64,000 nucleotides of DNA from Symsagittifera roscoffensis (GCF_963678635.1 NC_087063.1:70641617-70705616), one strand, 5' to 3'; shown: positions 48,891 through 60,499, numbered from the stretch's first letter. Notes: a model not told the origin generated them from the sequence alone. Numbers and translations are program-made.

Positions 48891-51350
48891 GTAACTTCAA
48901 ATTTTGTTATTATTGTATACCTGTTGCTCCAGTCGCGTGCGCTCGATTTTTTTTTTACTTTAGTGAGCTAGAAATAGGATTTGAAAGCGTTTGTTGGTCT
49001 TTTTAGGTCGTTTCATTTTTGAGCTATAGTTTTTTTTGCAGGTATATTTGTGGTTGGAACTGAACAGTTTTCATGAAAAATACCAGGCTACGCATTTTTT
49101 ACACCGTCGAGCTAGCGATTCATAGTGCTATATTGCTTTTTTTCCAACACGATTCGCAATTAAATGTGTTCATGTTGAACTTTGTGGCTCTTTAGCTGAC
49201 ATATGTGGCTCCTTTGCTAACATACAGTGCTGATTTAAATTATCCGGACAAAACAAACAAAACTTGAATTTTCAAACGCGTTTTTCTCAAATTGGGTTAA
49301 AATTAGACAAAAACTGAAGAGAACAAAAGTTGCTTAGAATTTCATCAAAATTAATATGGTGCAATTTTTTCTCCGAAATTCTCAACCAAAATTTTACCCC
49401 AAAAATGGGTCATTTTGGTTTTTCCAATTAATCAAGAATTACACTGAAACTACTTTGATGAGAAAATTATATCACAAGAAGCCTCCTACATAGCCCTACA
49501 AAGTTTAAGAAGAGATAAGCTTAACTTTTTAGAGCTATGTTTCGCTGTTTTTTCGCTTGTGTTTGGTAGTGCCTCTTCCTCTGTGTTAAACTTCTGGTTG
49601 ATCTTATTAAAATATTTTATTGATTTTGGTAGAGTGGTTTTCTTTTATTTATAGTCTTATAGTTTGCTCACGTCGAATTTATATTTTGGCAGTTTGCGCT
49701 TTTTGCCTGTTTTCCAAGATTTATTTTCCATACGCAAACATCTGTGCTACTGAACCAATTTAATTGGTGTAAAAAACGCAGTGATTTCTTCATAAAGGTC
49801 ATGACAATTTTTGGTAAAATGGCGCGAAAAACCATTAACAACTTCTAGTTTTGAAAGAGGTTTTTAATTTAATGATTGCCAAGCGGAAGACTTAATCATC
49901 GATCCAGTTTTCTTAAATTGGGTTAATTTAATTGTGTCGACTCGATATATTTTTTTATTCGAAAGTTGAAACTAGTTAAAACATTTTCAATCCATTTTTT
50001 TTCACTGTTGGGCATTTCAATTTTTATAATCCTACACGGACAACAGTGCTAGACAAGTTTGTGCTCAATTCCATTGGCAAGCGATTTAGTAGCATCTGTT
50101 TGATATGTTTAAGTAAAACGCCTGGTTTTAATTATCAGATCATTTCTAAACTCTAATGCAGAAATGACACTCAATCTCCAGGTCGGGGTTTGATTCCTGC
50201 ACAAGTTGAAAGTTTGTTTTCTTATTTTTACTTTTCCCACTTTTTAACCTTATTGAAACTTTGTACACTGTTGTCACAAGTGTCTCCATGTGAGGAACTG
50301 GACTTTTTTCCCGTAAAAATGTTTTCTTACAAATCTTACTTGCTTTTGTATTGAAACTTATCAACTTCCAGGTTCGTACCCACTTGGCCTATAGGTTACG
50401 TGGGCGTCGTTGCAGCCTAAGGGCTAGGGTTTGAGGCCCGGTTGGGCCTTATTTTTTTTTAGTTTATGAAATAGAATTTTTTTTCGGTAAAAATTGAATT
50501 GTCGGACTTTCGTTGGTCTGCTCAAGTTTTGTCACACCAAGTTTTTTCAAGCTTAGTTGCCTCATTACAGATTTTCCTTGTGCTCTAAGCAATTTTCATT
50601 TTTGTTGCAATTGTAGTTCATTTTAATATTAGGGCGGGCTTTTAAACAAAACTATTTTTGTCGCCTCAACTGGTGTCTTCTCAAGGATCGTCGGCTTTGT
50701 TTTCGCCGCGGTAATTTGCTAATTTTGTTGTCGAATGTTTTGCTAGGGCCCGTTTTTTCAGAATGTAGTTTTAGCGAGACACTAGAATTTTGGTACACCC
50801 AGTTTTTCTCAACGTTTTTTTCTACTTTTTTGACTTTTTATGATTGCGTCATCTGAAGGGCATAATACACTTAGTGTTTTTGATATTTTTCGGATGTGTT
50901 TTTATAATGTCGCCTAGTATTTAATTTAGATCATGTGTAATTTCTTTAAACCAGTCTCCGTGTTTTCTTTTCTGTTTCCAATTTGCTGCTGGCGATGTTT
51001 TGACTCATTAAATGGATTTTTAAGCTTATTGTTTCTGTTGTTTGCGAGAGGTTCTGTAGGGCGGAGGTTTGAAACCCATTTGATCAAATTTAATTAGAAG
51101 AATTTTGCTTTTTTTTGCAGCCTCGCCTCTGTGTTGAACCTAAACTGGTTCAAGTTATATTATATTGTAGATATGCGGCGCACAAGGATGGTACATGACT
51201 GGATGTCTGGACGCCACTATGGGTGCGATCGATGGCCAGGTGTTGGTTCTGCAGATCTCATATTTCACTCTTCTCGTAACACATGTCGTACAGATGATGA
51301 TCGCTTGCTGTGTTTTGAAAGCGATCAACCACGACACGGAATATGTGTAG
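48375..51350 (+). CDS. Tetraspanin (two coding exons, 231 residues)
   Basis: Tetraspanins are four-pass membrane proteins that organise partners in membrane microdomains. Joining 48375-48890 and 51171-51350 gives 231 residues, the usual family length. Membrane segments lie at about 7-31, 48-70, 79-101 and 196-220. The large outer loop has the diagnostic CCG motif (residues 143-145), the PxSCC motif (PPMSCC, 159-164), and two more Cys (174 and 184, the latter in a GC pair), giving the six-cysteine pattern for three disulfides. The ATG at 48375 follows a splice acceptor and leads directly into TM1; an upstream coding exon cannot be excluded but is not needed. The subfamily cannot be told. It lies 1.3 kb downstream of RABGAP1 on the same strand. 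Confidence 0.93.
48891..51170 (+). repeat. Tetraspanin intron with repeat modules
   Basis: 2.28 kb, T-rich. It contains the TTTTCTTAAATTGGGTTAATTTAA box (49909) and two tRNA-like or B-box-like segments (GGGGTTTGATTCCTGC at about 50185, and TTGGCCTATAGGTTACGTGG...GGGTTTGAGGCCCGG at 50386-50443). A truncated tail GCCTCGCCTCTGTGTTGAA lies right at the acceptor side (51119-51137). Confidence 0.55.
51171..51350 (+). CDS. Tetraspanin exon 2
   Basis: Acceptor TATATTGTAG, phase 0. Encodes CGAQGWYMTGC (last two loop cysteines), TM4 (VLVLQISYFTLLVTHVVQMM) and a short Cys-containing cytoplasmic tail ending in HDTEYV. The 20 bases before the acceptor lie beside a repeat tail. Confidence 0.9.
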   Translation: MCGAQGWYMTGCLDATMGAIDGQVLVLQISYFTLLVTHVVQMMIACCVLKAINHDTEYV

Positions 51351-52756
51351 AAGATTACAATTTACATTAGTGCAATATATAAAGACAACCAAAATGCAAT
51401 ATTTGAGTTTTTGTAAAAAAAAATATTAGAAACTCACTCGAGATTTGAAATTTTGTTTATATATATATTGAGTTTATATGGCACTTTATCCTACGAGAAT
51501 ATGAAATCGACCTCTGAGTCATATTTTTTCAGCATCTGTGTATCGAGGAAATATCATCTTAAACACGAGTCGAGCTCATGTTCTCAATGAACTAAGTGTT
51601 GAAGCATAAATGTTTGTTAAACTTTATAAAGAGGTATAATAGTTTAGTTCTAAGTTGATAAATATGCTAGCTAGAGTACTGACAATTTCTTCAATCAACT
51701 GATAACAATTACTACCAGTGATGATGTAACTTAAACTGTGCCACATAATCTGATATATCGCTGAAACTAGAATCGGGGCATGCTTCGTGTAAATTCAACA
51801 ATAGTGGACGATGCTGGAAATGGAGTTTCAATTACTAACAATAACATGCAATAAGGCAAAAAATGTCAAAGACTAATAGATGAAGTGGAAAATAAAGTCA
51901 TTTATAATTATTTTTGTAAAATAGTGTCGTGCGCGTTGAGCTTAATCAAATTTCGTGTTTGCCCTAGTGATTATTAGTGATTCAGCATTAGTAATTCCTT
52001 GTAACGAGTAATTCCTTTTTGTCAATTTTTGCCAATCCACTTTTGTGAATGGCTGCAAAAGGTCGGAATGCATTTGGTGGTTCATTCAAACCGGAATCTG
52101 TGTCCGCCAAATTCACTTTTAATCGTAAATGTGTAATTAAAGTCTTACATTACAATGCAACCATAGCTATGGTCAATTTTCGAAATCGAGGAGAGTTACT
52201 CAACAGGATTGCGTGCAGTTGGTGAAATCAGTTTGGTATCAAGTGCTAAGGACGAATTGAACCATCAAATAATCAGATAGTTTTCTTAAATTTTTTTTTC
52301 AGTGAAAGTTCTTAAGGAAAGTTTTTTTTTTATTTTTCGGGCAATTAGTTGTTTTCTTCTGGCTTTTTGAGTTCGCTTTAACTTGCATTTATCTGTTGGC
52401 TATGTCTTGAATGCGTATTCCTTTTTAGTTAGTATTGAATATAAAAAATTATTCGTAAATAGTTAGTTTAAATGAATACCATAAATACTTGCTGCAATTT
52501 TTTTCTGAATTAGGCTTTTATTTAAACTGGAGCATCAGAGAATAGCAATTGATTCAAGATGAGAACCTTAAAATCTCTCAAAAAATAGTTAGAAATAATT
52601 AATTCGTTATGGCGTGGCTCATTAAGCTTACTTGCTATTCCGATTTCAGAAGGGTGTGGTTTCATTCTATCCTGTGTATGTCTGTCTTTTCTATCCTACG
52701 TATCTGCCCTTTCTAACACTACAAAACACAACTAATCATCCAAGCATCAATCAATC
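51351..52756 (+). other. Tetraspanin 3' UTR and MFSD6-like upstream region
   Basis: AATAAA at 51891-51896 is the best polyadenylation signal. No repeats of the main families were noticed. An acceptor (CTATTCCGATTTCAG) ends at 52649, 107 bases before the next ATG, and the leader between is C/T-rich (TTCTATCCTGTGTATGTCTG). Confidence 0.5.
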
Positions 52757-54670
52757 ATGAAGGAACTGGGCCATCTCAAACTCGTTCACTTTTTTGTCTC
52801 AGCCACCTTCGGTGCCATCATACCATACCTACCGGTGTTGTTTATCTGCAGTGGGGTCGGTTTTCTCAAAAGTGGTATTCTCCTTTCGCTCCCGCCACTG
52901 ATTGGGTTAGTGTCGCGACCCCTTTTGATGTCGATGATTGAAAAATTTGCGTTTTTCAAACCAAGTTTGGTCATCGGAATAGCACTGAACACATTCGTAC
53001 TGCTTTTACTTCAAACCATTCACTCTGATATGCAATGTTTTGAAACTCCTTCGACGACTAAAGTTCAGGGACTAAGTGATAAGTTTTGCTACTTGCAAAC
53101 TGGGGACGAAAACTTGAGTTGTAATTACAACTTCAGTGTTATTTCGGACAGAAGCCAAGATCCTAATTACAACAATCGAGTTAATTTGAACTGCTGTTTT
53201 TACAGCAAGAAAGTTCCAAGTGGTAACCAAAAATTACAAGACCAATGCTTTGCGCCATCAACCAATAATATTAGCGGGTTATTCTATCCAATTGAGAGTC
53301 AGCAAATTTCATGCAAAAGATGCAGCGATGTTTTCTCCGATGATCAAATTGTTTTCTCCGATATCCAAAACAAAACTTGCGATCGCCAAACCAAAGCAAC
53401 CAATCAGAATCACTCAAATCCATTCACGCAGTATGCGGTTATAATGACAGCCTACAGTGTTTATTCATGCATCATATTACCAGTTTTGGACACTTTGTCG
53501 ATGCAATATTGTAGAAATTTACCTGACTCTGATTTCAATATGCAGAAACTATGGGCAACCGCTGGTTTTGGTGGAGCCGCATTTTTATCCTCAATTCTTC
53601 TTTCATTCTCAGAATACGTTAAATCATTATCTATCTTCAATGGGTTTGCGCCATTCATACCATTTTCAGTGTTTTCAATCATCTGCTTAATCTTGACAAG
53701 CTACTTCAAGTTTCCACAACCTACACCTACGGCACAACTGAATTTCGGCCTGAACACTCTAATACAAAGTGGAGAGTCTCTGGTCTTCGTAATCGTGATG
53801 ACGATTCTCGGATGCTTACAAGGCATGCACAGCGTTTTCTTCGTCCTGTACCTACTGCAGCTAGACGCATATTTTATTTATATAGGCATTGCATTTAGCA
53901 TGTATGCGTTGCTGGATCTAGTTTTATACTTCAGTCGTAGAAAGTTAGTTTCGTTATTGGGACCAAGGGCGGTTATTTACTTCGCGCTCTCAACTTACTT
54001 CGTCCGGTTTTATCTATACAGCTGGGCATCGAATGCTCTTATTATTTTGCCAGTCGAATTATTGCACGCTATTTGTTTTTCGGCAATGTGGTACGCGTCA
54101 ATTGACATGGCGTCCCAAATTGCGCCTATGGGATTGAGCGCCGCGTTTCAATCAATGGTTTCAAACTCCTATTGGCACGTCGGAGTTGGATTAGGAGCTG
54201 TGATTGGTGGATTTCTGTACGAGGAATTCGGTTGTACAGTTCTGTGGAGATCAGCAGCTTTTGCAGCGCTGGGAACTGGAATATTATACGTTATTTTTAC
54301 TCATATATTGCAACCGTTCTTGTCAGGACGAGGATGCTTCCCGGCTTCAGTTGCGGCGGATACTCAAGATTTTTTTGAAGATGACCTCGATGACCTTTTG
54401 GACAATGACATTGCACCGTTCCAGAACTTCACTTCAGACGAAGAGTACCTGATATTGGACGCTCCTGGAGACTACTCAATTGTAAACAGCAAAGGGGAGA
54501 AGTTTGTCACTCCGGAAAGAGATCCCACGGGTGAAACTATTGCGGCTGCAAACAGAGGTCAGCTGAATCAAACACTGAATGCAGCGGGTCGCCAGAGTCA
54601 AGCGCCGCCTGGCAATGGGCTAATCGTTAACAGGGACGATAGATTTACAATTGAAGATATAAATGTCTAA
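52757..54670 (+). CDS. MFSD6-like major facilitator transporter (intronless)
   Basis: 637 codons in one uninterrupted frame. Family marks of the MFS_1-like/MFSD6 group are the N-terminal HFFVSATFGAIIPYLPVLF followed by SGILLSLPPLIGLVSRPLLM, and the C-terminal LLHAICFSAMWYASIDMASQ, APMGLSAAFQSMVSNSYWH and GVGLGAVIGGFLYEEFG. About 12 hydrophobic segments can be counted. Between the third (about 70-88) and fourth (about 226-248) lies a loop of about 135 residues with nine Cys and five N-glycosylation sequons (N119, N125, N171, N205, N218), so it is probably lumenal or extracellular and disulfide-bonded. The cytoplasmic tail (about 530-637) is acidic, then Asn/Gly/Gln-rich. The substrate is unknown. 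ATTAAA at 54744 is a likely polyadenylation signal. Lack of introns beside two intron-bearing genes suggests retrocopy origin or simple intron loss. Confidence 0.88.
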   Translation: MKELGHLKLVHFFVSATFGAIIPYLPVLFICSGVGFLKSGILLSLPPLIGLVSRPLLMSMIEKFAFFKPSLVIGIALNTFVLLLLQTIHSDMQCFETPSTTKVQGLSDKFCYLQTGDENLSCNYNFSVISDRSQDPNYNNRVNLNCCFYSKKVPSGNQKLQDQCFAPSTNNISGLFYPIESQQISCKRCSDVFSDDQIVFSDIQNKTCDRQTKATNQNHSNPFTQYAVIMTAYSVYSCIILPVLDTLSMQYCRNLPDSDFNMQKLWATAGFGGAAFLSSILLSFSEYVKSLSIFNGFAPFIPFSVFSIICLILTSYFKFPQPTPTAQLNFGLNTLIQSGESLVFVIVMTILGCLQGMHSVFFVLYLLQLDAYFIYIGIAFSMYALLDLVLYFSRRKLVSLLGPRAVIYFALSTYFVRFYLYSWASNALIILPVELLHAICFSAMWYASIDMASQIAPMGLSAAFQSMVSNSYWHVGVGLGAVIGGFLYEEFGCTVLWRSAAFAALGTGILYVIFTHILQPFLSGRGCFPASVAADTQDFFEDDLDDLLDNDIAPFQNFTSDEEYLILDAPGDYSIVNSKGEKFVTPERDPTGETIAAANRGQLNQTLNAAGRQSQAPPGNGLIVNRDDRFTIEDINV

Positions 54671-54988
54671 AAATATGAATTTTTAAAATTGTTTTGCAGT
54701 ATATGCGAATTTTATGTGCTAATTTCCTGTGCAACTAGATTTAATTAAAGGGCAATATTTATGTAGATGTTAAGTTGTTTTATTTGAACCTTCCGTCGAT
54801 GTTTTGAAGTTAATCAGAACTCAAGTGTTTGGTGTCTTATGCAACGAACTAAGTGGCTGGTTTTCTTGTCTTTGGATAATGAAACAATACGCTTGGATCA
54901 AATTGCGATGAAATGAGGAATACCTGAAAACATCTTAACAATTAAGGGAAACTTGCACTACCTCAAGTACACCTTAACGTACCTAAAA
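54671..54988 (+). terminator. 3' end region of MFSD6-like gene
   Basis: A polyadenylation-like ATTAAA lies at 54744-54749, about 75 bases after the stop codon. The rest is unremarkable. Confidence 0.45.
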
Positions 54989-55394
54989 CACCTTAAAAGT
55001 TAAGGTGTATCAGCCTTGAAAAATACCCTAAAACTGTTTTTACAGGTAAATTTACCGTACAAAAGTAGGTAAAATACCTATTTTTACCGTAAGTTTAAGG
55101 TGCATTTACCTTATGTTTTTCACTGAAAAATACAAAAGTTAAGGTAAGTTAACTGAAGTGATGCGGTAAAAAACCTTAGAAATGAAGAAAATTAAGGTTA
55201 ATTAACCTTAGCAATTCAGGTTAATTTACTTTAAATTTTTTATTTTGTGTTCAGTAAGTATAAGTAAATTACTTATTTTTTCTAGGGTAATTTTTTATGG
55301 TAAATTTTTTAAGGTTAACTTTTAAGGTAAATTTAGCTATAAAAATGTTTAAAAGTGTTTTTTTTAAGGCTGATACATCTTAATTTTCAAGGTG
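54989..55394. repeat. Fold-back element rich in TTAAGGT/ACCTTAA
   Basis: The outer 29 bases at each end (54989-55017 and 55366-55394) are inverted copies matching at 26 of 29 positions, sharing GTATCAGCCTT. The similarity continues inward for tens of bases. The whole interior is made of short GGTAA/TTACC words. No clear target duplication and no reading frame. Probably a non-autonomous transposon or a foldback repeat. Confidence 0.75.
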
Positions 55395-58300
55395 GTTATT
55401 AAGCTGATTGATGAACTGGAAACATCAACTAGTACAAAAACAACAATCAAATATATCTGCTTATAGTTTGAACAATTAACTAAACTGGAAGAATTTATTT
55501 TAGCAAAGTTAACTAACTTAAAAAAATTCAACAAACATCAAACCAGCGATAATTACAGATGATCCACCCACAAATCTTTCGAAGCTCAACTGTTATTCTA
55601 AATTAACAAATTTATTGCCTATTCAAGTTATGGTTTTGGCTTGACTCTGATTGCAAGTCAGCCCGAAAAGGTTTCAACTCCAAACCAGAGTCAATTCAAA
55701 GCCATTAACTTCTGACAGAGACTTGAGAAATTGAGAAAACCGCAAGGCCTTAAACAGAATTGCAATTTGAAATAAGTAAGATTAAATAATTATAGGGGTT
55801 AACGATTAAATTTAATCACAAAATTATGAAATATGGATTAGTATGAGCAACGTGCGCATGGTTCCGGTTAAAGAAAGATTTCAAAGTTCCGGTTTAAAAC
55901 ATTAAACACAAAAGTGAAACATAATGGCCATGGTTTCACGTTAGCCCGACAAGGTTGCAATTTCAAACCAGAATCAGTATCTGATGCAATCTAAGAAAGT
56001 GAAGGAGTTGAAGCAGGCAAGGAGTTGTGGATTGCATAAAAAATAGTCCCTTAAAACTAAATTTTGTCGAATGTAAACTGCTTGGATTTTAAAACTAAAC
56101 AAACAGCTTTTTCTTTCATTGAGAAAACGATGACCTGAAAACAGCATTCCAATGAATCTGTTTTAAGGCTAAATAATGCTCAGTTAAAGGTTGTTTCAAA
56201 GCAAACATCTAAGCAGAGCAATTTCTAGCAAACATCAAGTAAGTGATAAACAAGATGATCAATCCGAAAAGATTTCGAACCTCAATTGTTCATTTAGTTT
56301 TAAAAAGTTAGTAGTTATTTAAATCATGCTTATGCCTTGACCCTGAATGCAAGTAAACACGAAGAGGTTTCAATTTCAAACTGCGTCAATTTTAAAGGTA
56401 CTAATTTTTGAGAAAACCCTTAGGCCATAAAAAGAATTTCAATATGAAATAAAAAAAGCTTGGTTAATAAATGTCTTTACGGTTAACTTCAATTAAGTTT
56501 GAATGTCGATTAGCTAGAACAAAATGTGAATGATTCCATTCAAAGTGCGATTGCAAAGATCTGGTTTAAATTATTTACACAAAAGGGAAAAGAAATGACG
56601 ACGATTTCATTTAAACCCGACAAGGATTAAACCTCAAACCAAAATCAAACTAAAATTTATGACTTGCAATTTAAGAGAAAGACTGCAAAGCACAAAAACA
56701 GTCCTTCTATCTGAAAGATACAATGTGAGAAAGGCACATTTTAGGCTTTAAAATTAACATCTTGACAACACATGTTACAAAGTGAAAATACTCGAAACCA
56801 AAGAAAGAAGCTTTTATAATATAATGGGTACAATAACTGTGACATAGATCCTAATAAGCCTGAAATTTGTTTCAGACGTTTTCTCTTTGTGTTTTTCAGG
56901 GTATTTTGAATGGAAATAGAATTGATAATTTCTTTTGAATTACTTATCTTTTTTGAATGATGTTTTATGTATTTGAATAAGTAAGCAATACAATTGTATA
57001 AAGTCAACAAACATTTAAGTTACGACAAAATCAAGCTGTTCTTAGGGTTTTGTAAAAAAAAGAAATGAAAATAAGCAGCTAGATCATTTTTATGATTTTT
57101 GTGTTTACCTTTGTAGGTTTTGCAGTTTTGGAATCATAGCCATAAAATATGAATTTTGCTGATTTTCGACTTTTTTTTTGAAATTATGATGAAAATTCAA
57201 AACGTGACTAAAGATTGTTTCTGCGAGTATTACTTTTCCTTCGTAGCGAGTCATTCCATCTTAATTTTACAACAGTTGGCCATTAATTTTGCAAATCTGC
57301 CAAAATCTGATGGTTTCATATGGTAATGGTAATGTCCGTCGTCTCTGAAAGTACAAAAGAAAAAGTGTTGTATATATTTCAATCAGAGTCTAAAAATTTC
57401 TTTACTTTTCTGTTGATTAGTCTCGCAGCTTCCGAATTATGGTCATTTCTCTTTTCCATATATTTTCAATGCCTTATCCGGTATAAAAAAAATCTTTTTT
57501 CCAACTATTTTTACAATATATAATAATCGCACAGTTTCTGGATAAAGAGATTGCAATTATCGAGAGCAATTTGTTTAATTTACTGTTTACGACTGTATTA
57601 AGATGTTTAAATAGATCGAATTCTTTCCTAGCATTATAAGCATATTTCATCCAAAAAGTCTATAAATTACAGCCATATTATAAAATATATATTGCAGCAT
57701 GCTAAAAATTTCTTTCTCTTCCTGCTCTTGGGGAGCTAGTAGTGTAGGTGGGCATTAAGTTTTCGGGCACTCTTAATGGCACTGTAAATGTCAATTAAAA
57801 TTACAACAGTTGAAGTTATTAACACAACAAGAGCTAATTTGAGCTACTACTAAAGGATTCATAATTTATTAACTGCAAGACGGTTGTTTAGGACAATGTG
57901 AAAAAAGCGAGAAAGACGCTAGAAAGCAATGATGCAGCGATAGTGGATGAAAATCCAAAAGTTCTGCATGGCGTTCAATTTGGTTGTTATCTTTTTGGCG
58001 CTGATTTAACAAAAACGATCGTGAAACGATCACAATATTCTAGTATGAGTTGAAAAAAATCCAATCAGTTGAGCTTAGAATTCCTTTGATGTTAAAGGGT
58101 CAGCATTTTCAAAATATAATATAGGCACATCATGAGCTGAGTATCGTGTACCTTGTACTAAAAGACTTTGAGATTTGAAGACCTCATTGTTTGGAAAGTT
58201 TTCAGGTTAAAAACAATGGGCTAAGTCTTCAGACATTGTAACCATCTTTCCATTTGGAAAACGTTCGCTTTTTTCTGAGAAGAAACTCGGGCTAATCAAG

Positions 58301-58599
58301 AAATTGACTTAACTGATGTCTACCAACTTTACCCCTACATATTTTTTTTCAAATCAATGTTGTTGTTGGTTATAAATTCTGTAAAAATGTTTTGTTTCGT
58401 ATTTCAGAATACTTCGATATAAAAAGGGTCCTGATGTTTTAAGGCGAGGGTAATGGATCAGTTTGCGCTGATTGGAAACTATGGACTGCGATGGATGCAT
58501 CTCCCTGAATGCAGCCACTTGTTGGTCTAAACAATAACTTCATTTTTTCTTTGAGTAAAAATTTGCTGTGCTGAAAACAAATTATTAAAACAAAACTTA
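55395..58599. repeat. Intergenic with a diverged tandem duplication (about 55.5-56.76 kb)
   Basis: Segment 55500-56100 is repeated, diverged, at 56200-56760 in the same order, offset 670-697. Shared landmarks are CAAACATCAA, GATGATC, AAGTTATGG/TGCTTATGCCTTGA, AGGTTTCAA, GAGAAAACC, CCGGTTTAAA/CTGGTTTAAA and CCCGACAAGG. Neither copy is open. From 56.8 to 58.6 kb I see nothing beyond AT-rich sequence. Confidence 0.65.
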
Positions 58600-59750
58600 C
58601 CAATTAAAACGCATAGAAGTAAAAAAAAAAGCCGGACTCATTAAAAAAGAAGTAAGATCGAAATATTCTAACAAAAACAACCATGTATCATACATTACCG
58701 GCATAAAGTTATCAAAGAAAAAGCAGTAAATGGCATAGAGTAAACATTTGGTCATACTTCTGCTCAAAGTTCCCGGCACTTTTATCCTTAACCCTGTCAT
58801 AGCTAACTTCTGACGGCTTCCTGTCAATATCACTACCGTATCCAAAATGACTAATCCTACAATTTTCATTAGTAATTGTCAAGTAATCAGGATTTAAATT
58901 ATTCGAGACAACTCTTGAAGTGTGCATAAGACCGCCTTGGAATATGTCATGTTCTAAATAACCTGTGAAATTTTCATATTGGTTAAAGAAATTTTTCTAA
59001 AATTCGAAAACAAGCTTGACACCGTTATGCTTCTGCTCGACAGTTTCAAAACAACTATTTCTGGTCGGGCTTCTCAACTCATCAAAACATTCTTCATGTC
59101 TATCTTTAGACATGGATTGAGGAATTAAACACTTAGCAACAGCTATCCGCAGAAAAACTTTCCTAAAAACCATTATATGTCAAATTTGTCAGCCAAAAAA
59201 GTCATGCCATTGTCAAACAATATTTATTCCTTTATAGTTTCCATTGCTATTTCAAGTTGTTTGAGATCTTCACTTATTGCATTTAAATTTTCCCGAAAAC
59301 CAAATTCTACTGTCAAGGTAGGCAAAAAACGTAACAATATGCATCATGCGCATGTCAGATGAAATCCATGGGAGAGCTTGCACAATGTCAAATTAAAACA
59401 ATCTAATTTATGAATTTTGATTCTTGTTCCAATGGGATTAATCGGCTCAACTTCGTCAAAATAGAATCGCAGATTTACGTCTAAAATGTTATGTTAATTG
59501 GAATCAGGATTTGAAGCTTCAATATTAGGTAAGTCCAGTACAGCCAGATTTGTATTGAGTTAAAAACGTTTTTCCGTTTGCACATTTTGTACAAGATTTC
59601 TGTCGTTGCCTAATTTACCCAAAAACTTACTAATCGAAATGGAAACACTTGAGAATTAGAGATGAATTGACCACTTTTTTGATTTTCACGGTAAACAGTC
59701 GCACCTCCTATGTTTTCCGACTCAAACTTTAAATTGTTGACATGGCATAT
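58600..59750 (-). pseudogene. Remnant of a transposon-derived protein gene
   Basis: Minus-strand reading, with frame changes, gives pieces matching in order a large transposon-derived protein family common in cnidarian and fish genomes. Order: NLRFYFDEVEPINPIGTRIK then IHKLDCFNLTL (family form FYFDEVEV-NPLGSK...HKLG-FYFTLGNL), a FRENLNAISEDLKQLE helix, GMTFLADKFD, SMSKDRHEECFDELR, GYLEHDIFQGGL (family HDILEG), ISHFGYGSDIDRKPSEV, and PVMYDTWLFLLEYFDLTSFL. At least three stops or frameshifts occur. I recognise the family by pattern but cannot give it a certain name. Confidence 0.6.
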
Positions 59751-60486
59751 GATTTTTTATTTTGGTTTCTAATATAGCACCACGATTGCTTGGGTTTCTT
59801 CGATGACTTGGTTGCACGGAAGCATAAAAAGGACCGGGTTTGGGGTGTGTGACGGAATAAAATAGCAAAATTTGATTTAATAGACTGAGCATCCTGGCCG
59901 GCTTCAGACGGTCCTAACAAAAAAATCGGGCTTTGATGATGGGAGGTTGAAGTTGTGCCATTTGCAGACAGTCGAAGCCGTCAGTCGAGTCCACCACTGT
60001 AAGGTGGTACGTCTGGACCCGGAAAAGTGTGTTTACTTAAGCGCCAATAATCTGATGTTTTGTAGGTATTTTCTTAGGATTGTTTAATGAGGTTGAAAAG
60101 AAAGCAACTAACGACTAAGTGCTATCGCTTACTAATATCATCTGTTACGAACTCATTTTGGATCTGCTAGTGCTGTTTAGTTAGCTATGGGGTTTCTCTT
60201 TTCGTTCGATTCTCTGAGCACAATCTTTGACAGTCCTTGAAGTTTCACCATTGTAGCTAAAGTTTGCTACGAGGTATAAGCTTCGATACAGGGATCTTCA
60301 ACAAAATTTGGTCTTTCCTAAAAAAAACTTTTGTTTCTGTAAGGCATTAAGCTAAGGCTTAATCTAATAAATGCCTAATAAAGTACATATATTGGAGTAT
60401 CATGAGATCGCGTGTAGAGTTGTCAATTCTAGAATCATCTAAGATTTTGGACGAAGACCGGTGACGAGTAGCGAGTGACCTTCCCC
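59751..60486. other. Intergenic, no gene seen
   Basis: A minus-strand open frame at 59729-59920 may be an upstream part of the transposon remnant, but no match was seen. Otherwise nothing. Confidence 0.4.
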
Positions 60487-60499
60487 CGACTGAGACTGA

